Positions 28,159-36,863 of a stretch of 41,351 bases of DNA are shown here, in pieces; within the stretch, counting starts at the first letter, position 1; the number at the start of each line of letters is the position of its first letter. Source of the stretch: Enhygromyxa salina. Lineage in GTDB: Bacteria; Myxococcota_A; Polyangia; Nannocystales; Nannocystaceae. The stretch is from positions 1-41,351 of the forward strand of contig NZ_PVNK01000141.1 in the NCBI RefSeq assembly GCF_002994615.1. The letters are read 5' to 3'. The notes beneath the pieces are model-generated. The model did not search any database, had not been told where the DNA came from, and saw only the letters and a program-made list of their open reading frames with translations. The position numbers and the translations under genes were made by a program.

Positions 28159-30314
28159 GGCGCCACTCCGTAGAACTCGACCACGTGTCGCATCCAGGTC
28201 TCCCCACCCTCGCTCGGCGTCAGCTCTCGCAACTCGCGTCGCAAGCGTGAGGTGAAGCGCTCGAGCACCTCGGCTTTGGCGCGGCTGGTCGGATCGGCAC
28301 CGAGCTGGATCTTGCCTAGCTCGCGCAGGAGCTCGGCGCCGAAGAACCATGCTTGCGCCCTCTTCAGTGCGGGTGGATCTGCCCTCACCGCCGCCAGCAT
28401 CTTCGACCACACGACCTCCAGACCCATGCTCCCGACGATCGTCACCCGAAACGCCTGGACGGAGAAGCCAGGCTCGCGCAGGTCCGCGCACGCTCCCCAC
28501 CATGCTCGGAACACATCGACAGGGCCAAAGCCCTCGCCAAAGATCGCCTCGAGTCCGACCCCCGAGCCTGGCGCTCCAGAGACTCGCTGCGCCCGCTCTT
28601 GCAACACCGCGGCTCGCTCGCGTCCCATTCGGCCGGCGAGGACATGCAAGAGCAGCTGCAGGTCCATGTCTATCTCCGCGTGACGAACCGGAAGCTTGGC
28701 CAGATCGGTGACGAAGATTGGAACGGAGAACTCCCGCTCGCCGACGCGCAATGTCAGCTCGGCGCGATCGGGCCGAAGTACGAAAGGCTCCCAGTGAAGG
28801 TCCTCGGGCGGCGCGCCCTGGCCGCCCGCGAGTTGCTCATCGCCGTAGCGAAGCTCCCAAGCTGGGAGGTCGACGGACGCCGACCGTCGCCGATCCCAGA
28901 TCACGTCGAGGGTCCCGGCCTCGGGGTCGTGCACGGCATGCTCAATGCACAGGCCATAGTGGCTGCCGAACTCGGGGAACTCGCGTTCGTCCAGGCTCAG
29001 GAGCGCACGCGGCACCCTCACCAGCTCGGGCGCGAACTCGTGGAGCCGCCGGGCCCCGTTCAGGCAAAAGGCCACGCACACCTCGACGTTGCCGTCCGGC
29101 CCGCGCAGTAGCGCCGCCCGCGACAGATTCGCGGAGCCGACGACGACCAGAGTCTGGCGGGCGCCCTCATGCTCGAAGTCGATGATGATGAGCTTGGCGT
29201 GGAGCGGACGCGGCTCGGGCCGGCCATCGCAAAGCTGCACCGCAGGGAAGAGCCAGGTGTCGAGCTTTCGGACTGTCTTGGCCGCACGCACGAGGGCTCG
29301 CGCAGGGGCGAAGGCGTGGAGCGAGCCGACGGGCCAAAAACGCTTGCGCTCCCGAGCGTAGTCGGCGTCGGCTCGTGACCAGCGCTGCGTTGCGCCCCGT
29401 TGATCGACGTACTCGAAGTTCTTGCGCAGGATCCGAGTCGGGACCAGGTACTCGACCTGCCCCGCATCCCCGTCGTGACGCCAACACCACAGCTCGTCGA
29501 GACGCTCGCGCAACGCGGGGATCTCCGCGCGCTCGCAGATCGGCGAGGGGTTGTCCCAGGCCATGCCGACGTCGAGCCGGATGTCGGCGCCAGCGAGCTC
29601 TACGAGACGAGTGAACAACGACCCGCGACCGGAGTTGCTGTCGGACTCGAAGAAGGGCGCGAGCATGCCAACGCGCACGACCTTGGCCCCAGCCGGGAGC
29701 AGGTCGAAGATCTGGTCGAGCAAGGGCCGGTCGAGGGTGCCGTCGAGCAACGCGAAGCGCGACGAGCCTCGCGCCCCCGGAGGCAGGCGGCGGCCGAGCT
29801 CGGCACGAACGAGCGCGAGCTGGGTCCCGGGGTGCCGAACCAAGGCCGCGCTGCGGTCCAAAAATCCGTCGAAGCTGCGCAGCAACTCGGCATCGGCGGG
29901 CTTGTCGTAGCGCAGCTCGAGGACCACGAAGAGCTCGGCGTTCCCGCCGTAGCCGCCCCGCGTGATGTTGCCCGAGCCGATCTGAAGCCGTGCGTGGTCC
30001 TCGTAGAGCAGCAGCGTCGCCTTGGGGTGGAAGACTTCGCCATCGACCTCGAGCAGGTCGTAGGGCATGCGGCGGCCGGGCTGGCGTTGACCCGCGTCGA
30101 CGAGCACGGCGACCGGCGAGGACTGCAGCCGCGCCCGACCTTCGTCGAGGTAGCGGGCTGGGAGCTCGGCCGGGTCCGTGCGCAGGTCGAGGACCGCCCG
30201 CAGCACCTGCTCCTCGAAGGTCTTGGGATCGAAGGCGAAGCTGGTGAACACCGCCCCCAGGCACGGTTGGTCGGCCGGCAGCCGATCGAGCACGTTGGCC
30301 TGGGCCAGCTTCAC
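28155..30314 (-). CDS. Phospholipase D-like nuclease with two HKD motifs
   Basis: A 719-aa protein with two PLD catalytic modules. The first is FHPKATLLLYED followed by IGSGNITRGGYGGNAE (about residues 90-125). The second is LHAKLIIIDFE followed by VVGSANLSRAALLRGPDGN (about residues 370-410). Each provides the His-x-Lys and the downstream Ser/Asn, so the pair can form one active site, as in PLD-type nucleases. The C-terminal 300 residues are unassigned. The GTG start at 30314 overlaps the upstream stop by 4 nt (GTGA), and its own stop overlaps the helicase start (ATGA). PLD nucleases paired with helicases are typical of anti-phage systems. It is larger than the DISARM PLD protein DrmC and is not expected to be that protein. 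Confidence 0.85.
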   Translation of the reverse strand: MKLAQANVLDRLPADQPCLGAVFTSFAFDPKTFEEQVLRAVLDLRTDPAELPARYLDEGRARLQSSPVAVLVDAGQRQPGRRMPYDLLEVDGEVFHPKATLLLYEDHARLQIGSGNITRGGYGGNAELFVVLELRYDKPADAELLRSFDGFLDRSAALVRHPGTQLALVRAELGRRLPPGARGSSRFALLDGTLDRPLLDQIFDLLPAGAKVVRVGMLAPFFESDSNSGRGSLFTRLVELAGADIRLDVGMAWDNPSPICERAEIPALRERLDELWCWRHDGDAGQVEYLVPTRILRKNFEYVDQRGATQRWSRADADYARERKRFWPVGSLHAFAPARALVRAAKTVRKLDTWLFPAVQLCDGRPEPRPLHAKLIIIDFEHEGARQTLVVVGSANLSRAALLRGPDGNVEVCVAFCLNGARRLHEFAPELVRVPRALLSLDEREFPEFGSHYGLCIEHAVHDPEAGTLDVIWDRRRSASVDLPAWELRYGDEQLAGGQGAPPEDLHWEPFVLRPDRAELTLRVGEREFSVPIFVTDLAKLPVRHAEIDMDLQLLLHVLAGRMGRERAAVLQERAQRVSGAPGSGVGLEAIFGEGFGPVDVFRAWWGACADLREPGFSVQAFRVTIVGSMGLEVVWSKMLAAVRADPPALKRAQAWFFGAELLRELGKIQLGADPTSRAKAEVLERFTSRLRRELRELTPSEGGETWMRHVVEFYGVAP

Positions 30315-31663
30315 GCGATCCTCCCCAGGTCGCGCAGCAGGCTGCGGACGGTCCACAACTTGAAGCTCGGGAGCTGGGCATAGCTGCGGTAGCCACGGTA
30401 GTGGGTCACCTGCAGGGTCAGCTTGGTGTCGGCCTGGCGGATCCACGCGCCGCCGCCACGACGGGAGCGCTGGACCTGACGATGGAAGCCAAGCAACGCG
30501 GCCAGACAGGTCACGGGGTCGCTGCTCGCTAGCTGGCCGCACAGCTTCAGCAGCGGTCGGCCGTGGAAGCGCAGCTCTCGAAAGCGACTGCGAAGTGGGT
30601 GTTCGAGCAGCGCCGCACAGCGGATGCGCAACAGGTCTGTCTCTGGGCGCGAGAACACGAGCCCGGCGACGGCCTCGGCGTCGGCGATCCAACCGGCCTC
30701 GTGCACCGCCTGGTAGCAGCGATCGAAGTGGTCGAGGAGCGCGACTGCGAGCTTCCCAAAGGCCAGCGCGAGGCTGACGTGCTCGTGCACGCTCAGGTCG
30801 AGCTCACCCCAGTCTCCGCGGGCCATGCCTTCGAGCAAGGTCGCGGGGTCCTGCACGCCCGCCCGATCGGCAGCCTCGATCTGTAGCGCCAGGGCCAGCG
30901 TGGTGGGATCGCGGGCGCCCTCGAAAAGCAGTTGCCACAGCTGCTCGCGGGTGGCCTGTCGGCGGCGATGACGGATCGCGCTGAGCCGACTCTTCTTGCC
31001 CAGCAGCTCCAGCGTGACGTGGCCCGACTTGCGGGAGATCGAGGTCCGCTCGAGATTGAGCGCGGCGAGGGCGTAACGTGTGTAGCTCTGGCTACGACCT
31101 CGGGGGCCGGACTCGGACCAGAAGTCGTCGATCAGCTCGCGCGCGGCCCTCGACGGACGGAGAGTATGATCGACAACCAGACGGTAGTGGCGTAGAGAGC
31201 TCAGGTACGCGCCGAGGCCCGCGAGCTCGTTTTGACGGGAGATGAGGATGAAGTCGAGGGGCAGTGGCTTGGTGCCCGAAGTCCAGGTTCGTTTCGCTCC
31301 TCGGACGCCGCGCATGGCGTCGACGTCACCGCGGGTGAGCTCGCCGTGGCGAGACTCGAGGGTGGCGAGCGCCCACAGGCGTTCCCAACGTTCGAACAGT
31401 CTCGTGCGGGTCTGATCGTCGCCGGGATAGCCGTGGCGTTGGATGGCGCGCTCGACGAGGTGGAGGCCGTAGAGGACGACGAGGTAGTACTGGGCCCGGC
31501 CGGTGCGGGTGGTGAAGCCAGGGAACAGCCAATTGCCGACCTGTTGGCCGAGGTAGTCGAGGGCGAGGGGATCCTCGGCGGTGAAGTCCGTGTCCCGATC
31601 GACGGGGGCGGACCAGAACAGGGACGAGGGCGGCTGGTTCAGAGGATGGAGCATCGAAGTCAA
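30311..31663 (-). CDS. DUF6361-like protein of candidate defence operon
   Basis: A 450-aa protein of unknown activity. The N-terminal block LDYLGQQVGNWLFPGFTTRT then GRAQYYLVVLYGL resembles the start of DUF6361 proteins (pattern LFPG-x-T-x-x-T-RA-x-Y-x-L), which I recall occurring beside PLD nucleases and helicases. No catalytic motif is visible. The rest is largely helical with Arg-rich parts (ISRKSGHVTLELLGKKSRLS, AIRHRRRQATREQLWQLLF), so nucleic-acid or protein binding is likely. The TTG at 31663 gives a 4-nt TTGA overlap with the upstream stop; an ATG nine bases later (31654) is the alternative start. Its position between two nuclease genes suggests a structural or recognition subunit. 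Confidence 0.65.
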   Translation of the reverse strand: MTSMLHPLNQPPSSLFWSAPVDRDTDFTAEDPLALDYLGQQVGNWLFPGFTTRTGRAQYYLVVLYGLHLVERAIQRHGYPGDDQTRTRLFERWERLWALATLESRHGELTRGDVDAMRGVRGAKRTWTSGTKPLPLDFILISRQNELAGLGAYLSSLRHYRLVVDHTLRPSRAARELIDDFWSESGPRGRSQSYTRYALAALNLERTSISRKSGHVTLELLGKKSRLSAIRHRRRQATREQLWQLLFEGARDPTTLALALQIEAADRAGVQDPATLLEGMARGDWGELDLSVHEHVSLALAFGKLAVALLDHFDRCYQAVHEAGWIADAEAVAGLVFSRPETDLLRIRCAALLEHPLRSRFRELRFHGRPLLKLCGQLASSDPVTCLAALLGFHRQVQRSRRGGGAWIRQADTKLTLQVTHYRGYRSYAQLPSFKLWTVRSLLRDLGRIA

Positions 31664-32796
31664 TCGCGCCCGCGGATCACGTATCGACCAGGCCCGAACT
31701 GGCGCTCCAGTATGCCAATCAGCTGGTCACCATCGATGATCTCGATCGCATTCAGGTGGGCGTCCGCGTAGTCCTGCGCACGCTTGGTGTAGCCCGAAGT
31801 CGTGATAAACAGGGCGTGCTTTGCATCCTGTTCTCGACTGCGACAGACGAACTCCTCGAGAGCCTTCACGTCGACGTCACTTTTCGTCCAGCGCTTGCAC
31901 TGGACGACCCACCGTTCGCGGGTCTGTCGCCCAAAGTCCTCACGCTCTCGATAGCTGATCACGTCAACACCGTCGTCGCGTACCGTCCGGGTGATCTCGA
32001 CGTCTAGATGCCCCATGCTGCGCAACAGCTGACCGACGAAGTGTTCGAAGTGCTCCCAGCGCAGCGCGTAGAGATTGATCGGTCGAGCGAGGATCGTCTC
32101 AATCGCAGTCTGCGCGGAAGCATCCTCGTTTGCGGTTGGCAGCATGGCGATACGCTCGACCGCGTCGATGTCGCCCACCGCTGCCAGCAGCTTCAGCCCC
32201 AGCGTCCGCACGCCTGCACCTTCGGCGATCAGGAAGGGATCCAAGCTCGCCATCGTGACGTCGACCGGAAGGTGCTCGGCGTGCTCGACGAAGCACTCGA
32301 ACGCTGCAGCCCGCAGGCCGGCCTTCTCGGTGCCTCCAAGTGCTTCCATACTCAGCAGCTTGCCACTGAGCTCGCGTGCAGTCGCGCCATCGAGGGCAGC
32401 CGCGGCCAGCGTCAAGAGCGCTCGCGCTCGGACCTCGTTCGACTCCCCTGTATCGAGCGCTGTCTCGACAACCTTCTCGATGAAGCCGGTCAAATCCGTG
32501 AAGTACTCACCGAGGAGTTTCAGTGCCAGCATCCGTGCCGAAACGGCCCGATCGCGTCGCACGCCCGAGCGCAACATCGTGCACGCACGCTCTCGCTCGT
32601 CACCCTCGAGTTGAGCGACGAGCTCGCGCAGGGCCGTCTTCGCCTGGCTGTGCTCGCTTCGTTGGAGCAGGCCCGCGATCGCGTCGGCGCCGAGCGCTAC
32701 AATCTGCTCGAGCAAGGCCGGACGCTCGAGCAAGTCTCCGCGTTCGAGCTGTTCGAGCAGACTGTCGATGCGTGTCTCGATGTCGGACTGACTCAC
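31660..32796 (-). CDS. Mrr-type restriction endonuclease with HEAT-like N-terminus
   Basis: A 378-aa protein. The C-terminal about 130 residues form an Mrr_cat PD-(D/E)XK nuclease: WEHFEHFVGQLLRSMGH as the entry helix, DDGVDVISYRE with the catalytic Asp, WVVQCKRWTKSDVD with the Gln-x-Lys, and ALFITTSGYTKRAQDYA as the following strand and helix. The first about 240 residues are helical repeats like HEAT/ARM units (for example VRARALLTLAAAALDG, LRAAAFECFVEHAEHLP, VRTLGLKLLAAVGDI). Mrr-family enzymes cut modified or foreign DNA. The GTG start at 32796 is the first gene of a four- or five-gene operon and is divergent from drmD with a 161-bp gap. Confidence 0.87.
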   Translation of the reverse strand: MSQSDIETRIDSLLEQLERGDLLERPALLEQIVALGADAIAGLLQRSEHSQAKTALRELVAQLEGDERERACTMLRSGVRRDRAVSARMLALKLLGEYFTDLTGFIEKVVETALDTGESNEVRARALLTLAAAALDGATARELSGKLLSMEALGGTEKAGLRAAAFECFVEHAEHLPVDVTMASLDPFLIAEGAGVRTLGLKLLAAVGDIDAVERIAMLPTANEDASAQTAIETILARPINLYALRWEHFEHFVGQLLRSMGHLDVEITRTVRDDGVDVISYREREDFGRQTRERWVVQCKRWTKSDVDVKALEEFVCRSREQDAKHALFITTSGYTKRAQDYADAHLNAIEIIDGDQLIGILERQFGPGRYVIRGRD

Positions 32797-32957
32797 AGGT
32801 CGAGCAGACTACCCCGAGCATGCGCGTCGCAGGAACGATCATCCGACCACGTGGACCACTCGGCGACGCCACGTCGTTTCAGCGAGACTGAGCTGACGGC
32901 CGCGGACAACAGCATCGTTGACCTCGGGGCGACGGCAGGCGTACGCTCCCCCAGCCC
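32797..32957. promoter_or_regulatory. Shared divergent promoter region of the Mrr operon and DISARM
   Basis: These 161 bp lie between the GTG of the Mrr-type gene and the ATG of drmD, so they should hold both promoters. A CCACGTGG palindrome is followed by a second CCACGTC about 18 bp later, which may be half sites for a regulator. I cannot assign -35/-10 boxes. Co-location suggests the two defence operons can be controlled together. Confidence 0.4.
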
Positions 32958-35900
32958 ATGCCTCGACCGACCAAGCGCAGCGCTCTCGCTTGCCTGAGCA
33001 AGAAACGCCTCATCGGTATTGCCAGGGATTTCGAACTGGAGATCACTCAGGCTAGCCCCAAGGACGAGTTCATCGAGGGTCTTGCTCGCTCCAAGGCGGC
33101 CAGCTTCACCAAAGTCATCGCTGCGCTACCGCTCACTGAGCTCCGCAAGATTTGTCGCGCACACGAGCTGACCTCGAGCGGCAAAAAAGCTGCTCTCATC
33201 GAGAGGATCTTGGGCCAGAACGCTGTCAAGCCCGAGCCTGCCATCGACAACGCTGAAGTTGAGCCTGAGCCCGAGCCCGAGCCTGTCGCGGTGCGCGAGT
33301 CAATCGAGACCAAAGCAGGCGGTGATGTCGGCAAGCCCGAGACCGCGTCGGTGCTCGACGCCCTAACTCGCGAGCGACTCTTTGACCTCGGCCGAGTGTT
33401 TGGGGCTGGGTTGCGGGCGTCGAGGCAGACTAAATCCGCAATCGCGGAAACACTCGCCAGGACCCTTGGCTCCGCGCGCCTTCTCGAGATCCTCCGCGAG
33501 CTTGGCCGCGATGAACTCCGGGGCGTTTGTCGAGCTCATGGTCTTGACGACAGCAAGGCGACACGCCCTGAGCTGATCGAGAGGATCGCTCACGCCGCAG
33601 GTCTCGAATCCAGCGAGGTCCCCCCCGTTCCGCTGATGTCGCACGACGGTGTTCCCCACGCGGGGCAAGTGCTCGCAGCTCGGGGTCGACAGTGGTTGAT
33701 CGAGGCCGTCGAGCCTGCGGAGCACGGCGAGTCACCGCTGCTCCGCCTGGCCTGTCTCGACGACGACGCGCCCGGTCGCAAGCTCGAGATCCTCTGGGAT
33801 CTGGAGATCGGCGCGAGAGTCATCGAGCCCGAGGCCCACGGCCTCGGCAAGCCGACGCGCCTCGATCCACCGTCCCACTTCGGCGCCTACCTACACGCCC
33901 TGAAGTGGAGTGCTGTCAGCGCAGCGGACCCCACCCGCTTCCAGGCGCCGTTTCGTGCCGGCATCAAGCTCATGGCCCACCAGCTCACTCCGCTGATGAA
34001 GGCCCTCGAGCTGCCCCGCGCCAACCTCTTCATCGCGGACGACGTCGGCCTGGGCAAGACCATCGAGGCGGGCCTGGTCCTCCAGGAGCTCATCCTCCGC
34101 CAGCAGGCGGGCTTCGTGCTCGTCGTCTGCCCGGCGTCCGTCAGCCTACAGTGGCGCGACGAGATGATGCGTCGCTTCGGCCTCCGCTTCGAGGTCATGA
34201 GCCGCCAGTTCATCGCCAACCGCCGCCGCGAACGTGGCTTCGGCGTCAACCCATGGGCGACCCACAACCGCTTCATCGTCAGCCACCCCCTGATCCGCCG
34301 CCCAGACTACCGCGATCCTTTACTGGCCCACCTCGGCCACCGCGCCGAGAAGGGCCTGCTCATCCTCGACGAGGCCCACGTCGCAGCCCCGGCCTCGGCG
34401 AGCAAGTACGCGGTCGACAGCGACACCACCCGCGCAATTCGGGATCTGGCCCCGAAGTTCGATAACCGTCTGTTCCTCAGCGCGACCCCCCACAATGGGC
34501 ACTCGAATTCCTTCAGCGCGTTGCTCGAGATCCTCGACCCGATCCGCTTCACCCGCGGAGTACCGGTCAAGGGCGCCGAGGCCCTGGCCCCGGTGATGGT
34601 TCGCCGGCTCAAGCGCGACCTTCGGCAGCTCGGCGTCGAGCGCTTCCCGAGTCGGATCCTGACACGCATCATCCTCGAGCACGGCGAGCGTGGGTGGAAC
34701 GCCAGCGCCGAGCGCTACGACGCCGAGGAAGGGACACGGGAACCTCCGACGACCCTGGCCAAGGACCTCGGCGGCGACGACCTCGAGCTCGAGCTGGCCC
34801 AACAACTCGCCCGGTACACGGAGCTGTGCGCACCGGCTAAGGGCCGTGGTCGCCTGGTGTTCGTCAACCTGCAAAAACGCTTGCTGTCCAGCCCCGAGGC
34901 CTTCGCGCGCACACTCGAGGTTCACTCCTGGTCCGTGACCAAGGCCGGCGGTGTGAGCGTGCGAGCGCCCGCCTCCCAACAGGAGATCTTCGAAGACCCC
35001 GAGTTACACGGCGTAGATGACGACGCAGCGGCAGCCGATGAGGACGCCCTCGTGCGCGCGTCTTCGGCCGCGCTGCCGTCGCCCTCCGAAGAAGCGACGG
35101 CTCTGCTCAAGACCATGCGGGCCCTGGCCGAGAAGGGCCGGCGTCAACCCGACGGCAAGGCCCGCGCCCTGCTCGCGTGGCTGCGCGAGCACCTGTGCCC
35201 GGGGATCGGCGTGGCCAAGGTGCGCGGAGCCAAGACCAAGTGGTCCGAGCGCCGGGTCATCATCTTCACGGAGTACGGCGACACCAAGCGCTACCTACAA
35301 GAGATCATCGCTGAGGCCATCGCCGGCACCGAGCGCGCCGATGAGCGGGTGCTGGTGTTCCACGGTGGGATGGGCGATGAGACTCGAGACGAGGTCCAGC
35401 GAGCCTTCAACGCCGAGCCCGCCGAGCACCCCGTGCGGATCCTACTAGCGACGGATGCCGCTCGTGAAGGCATAAATCTACAGGCCCACTGCGCCGATCT
35501 CTTCCACTTCGACGTACCCTGGAATCCCTCGCGCCTCGAGCAGCGAAACGGTCGCATTGATCGCACCCTGCAACAGGCCGATGAGGTCCGCTGCCACTAC
35601 TTCGTCTATGCCGACCGCAAGGAAGACCGAGTGCTCGAGACCCTGATCCGCAAGATCGACACGGTCCAGCGGGAGCTGGGCTCGGTGGGGGCAGTCTTGA
35701 TGGACGAGATGGAGCGCACCCTCCAGCCGGGGATCACCGATCGCACCGCCAAGAAGGTCGAAGCGATCGGCGCCGACGCCCGTACCCAGACCGCCGAAGA
35801 AGAACTCGAGGGTCAGCGCAAGAAGCTCGAGCTGCTCGAGCAGGAGATCCACCGGGCGGGGCAGCGCCTCGAGCGATCACGGCGGGCGCTCGAGGTCGGG

Positions 35901-36863
35901 CCGGAGGCCCTGCGCGGGGTCGTCGATATCGGGCTGGGGTTGAGCGGCTCCAGCGGCCTCGGCGAGGGGCCCAAGACATCGAGCGGGCGTGAGAGCTTCG
36001 TGCTGCCCGAGCTCGACCGCTCGTGGCAACGCACCCTGGACACGCTCCGTCCACCGCGCGGGCGCAAGGAGGCGTTCTGGGAGTGGCGCAAGAAGCCACC
36101 CCGCTCCGTGACCTTCGAGCCCCTCGAGCGCATGACCGACGACGCCGAGCAGCTCCACCTCGCGCACCCCTTCGTCAAGCGGATCCTGGATCGCTTCCTT
36201 GCCCAGGGCTACGGGGCCCACGACCTGTCCCGCGTGTGCGGCGTGGTCGTGCCCGGCGAGACGGTCGCGCGCGTGTTGGCCTACGCCCGGCTCACGCTCT
36301 TTGGCCCGGGCGCGGCGCGGTTGCACGACGAGATGCTCGTGGTCGCGGCGCCCTGGCCTTCGTCGCCTGCCGAGGTCACGCCTTATAAGGATCCTGCGAC
36401 CTCCGCCAGGGCCCGCGAGGTCAGCGAGCAGGCGCTCGCGGCCAGTGGTCGGGCGCTGGCCGACAAGACGGCCAGCCGGGCGCTCACGCAGGCCCCCGAG
36501 CTGTTCGCCAGCTTGTGGCCGCACCTGCGAGCCGAGGCCGACACCCGCGGGGTCGAGGCCAAGAACGGCCTCGCCCGTCGGGCCCGCAAGGAAAGCGACG
36601 AGCTGCGCGCACTCCTCGAGCGCCAGCGCGAGGCGATCCGCGAGGCCAAGGGCGAGCTCGGCCAGACCAAGCTCTTCGAGGTCGGCGACAAGAACCAGCG
36701 CCGGCAGATCGAGCTGGACATCGAGCACCTCGGCCGCCGCGAGGAGCGGATCGAGGTCGAGCTCGAGGATGAACCCCGGGCGATCGAGGCGCTCTACGAC
36801 GTACAGATGACCCGGCTGACGCCCGTCGGGCTCGTGGTCGCGTGGCCGGAGGCGATGACATGA
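32958..36863 (+). CDS. drmD: DISARM class 1 SNF2-like helicase DrmD
   Basis: A 1301-aa helicase. The core shows FIADDVGLGKTIEAGLVLQE (about residue 355), LLILDEAHVAAPA (about 470), FLSATPHNGHSNSF (about 507), RVIIFTEYGDTKRYL (about 768), ILLATDAAREGINLQAHC, and LEQRNGRIDRTLQ (about 862). These are the SNF2/SWI2 motifs of DrmD-type proteins. Identity is supported by the next two genes (methylase, then DrmA start), which give the class 1 order drmD-drmMI-drmA. Residues 12-215 form a duplicated SAP-like array not obviously needed for the core. A coiled coil follows the helicase (about 930-980), and the C-terminus is rich in charged helices. In DISARM the DrmD-containing class restricts phage by a methylation-linked system. 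ATG start at 32958. Confidence 0.88.
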   Translation: MPRPTKRSALACLSKKRLIGIARDFELEITQASPKDEFIEGLARSKAASFTKVIAALPLTELRKICRAHELTSSGKKAALIERILGQNAVKPEPAIDNAEVEPEPEPEPVAVRESIETKAGGDVGKPETASVLDALTRERLFDLGRVFGAGLRASRQTKSAIAETLARTLGSARLLEILRELGRDELRGVCRAHGLDDSKATRPELIERIAHAAGLESSEVPPVPLMSHDGVPHAGQVLAARGRQWLIEAVEPAEHGESPLLRLACLDDDAPGRKLEILWDLEIGARVIEPEAHGLGKPTRLDPPSHFGAYLHALKWSAVSAADPTRFQAPFRAGIKLMAHQLTPLMKALELPRANLFIADDVGLGKTIEAGLVLQELILRQQAGFVLVVCPASVSLQWRDEMMRRFGLRFEVMSRQFIANRRRERGFGVNPWATHNRFIVSHPLIRRPDYRDPLLAHLGHRAEKGLLILDEAHVAAPASASKYAVDSDTTRAIRDLAPKFDNRLFLSATPHNGHSNSFSALLEILDPIRFTRGVPVKGAEALAPVMVRRLKRDLRQLGVERFPSRILTRIILEHGERGWNASAERYDAEEGTREPPTTLAKDLGGDDLELELAQQLARYTELCAPAKGRGRLVFVNLQKRLLSSPEAFARTLEVHSWSVTKAGGVSVRAPASQQEIFEDPELHGVDDDAAAADEDALVRASSAALPSPSEEATALLKTMRALAEKGRRQPDGKARALLAWLREHLCPGIGVAKVRGAKTKWSERRVIIFTEYGDTKRYLQEIIAEAIAGTERADERVLVFHGGMGDETRDEVQRAFNAEPAEHPVRILLATDAAREGINLQAHCADLFHFDVPWNPSRLEQRNGRIDRTLQQADEVRCHYFVYADRKEDRVLETLIRKIDTVQRELGSVGAVLMDEMERTLQPGITDRTAKKVEAIGADARTQTAEEELEGQRKKLELLEQEIHRAGQRLERSRRALEVGPEALRGVVDIGLGLSGSSGLGEGPKTSSGRESFVLPELDRSWQRTLDTLRPPRGRKEAFWEWRKKPPRSVTFEPLERMTDDAEQLHLAHPFVKRILDRFLAQGYGAHDLSRVCGVVVPGETVARVLAYARLTLFGPGAARLHDEMLVVAAPWPSSPAEVTPYKDPATSARAREVSEQALAASGRALADKTASRALTQAPELFASLWPHLRAEADTRGVEAKNGLARRARKESDELRALLERQREAIREAKGELGQTKLFEVGDKNQRRQIELDIEHLGRREERIEVELEDEPRAIEALYDVQMTRLTPVGLVVAWPEAMT

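Noticed and set aside
28155..30314. PLD protein as the DISARM component DrmC
   Set aside because: It is on the opposite strand, much larger than DrmC, coupled to other genes, and class 1 DISARM would place drmC after drmB beyond the window.
24952..32796. Dpd (7-deazaguanine) restriction cluster, which also has SNF2 helicases and a PLD protein
   Set aside because: No DpdA-like transglycosylase or deazaguanine biosynthesis gene is seen, and the Mrr and DUF6361-like members do not fit.
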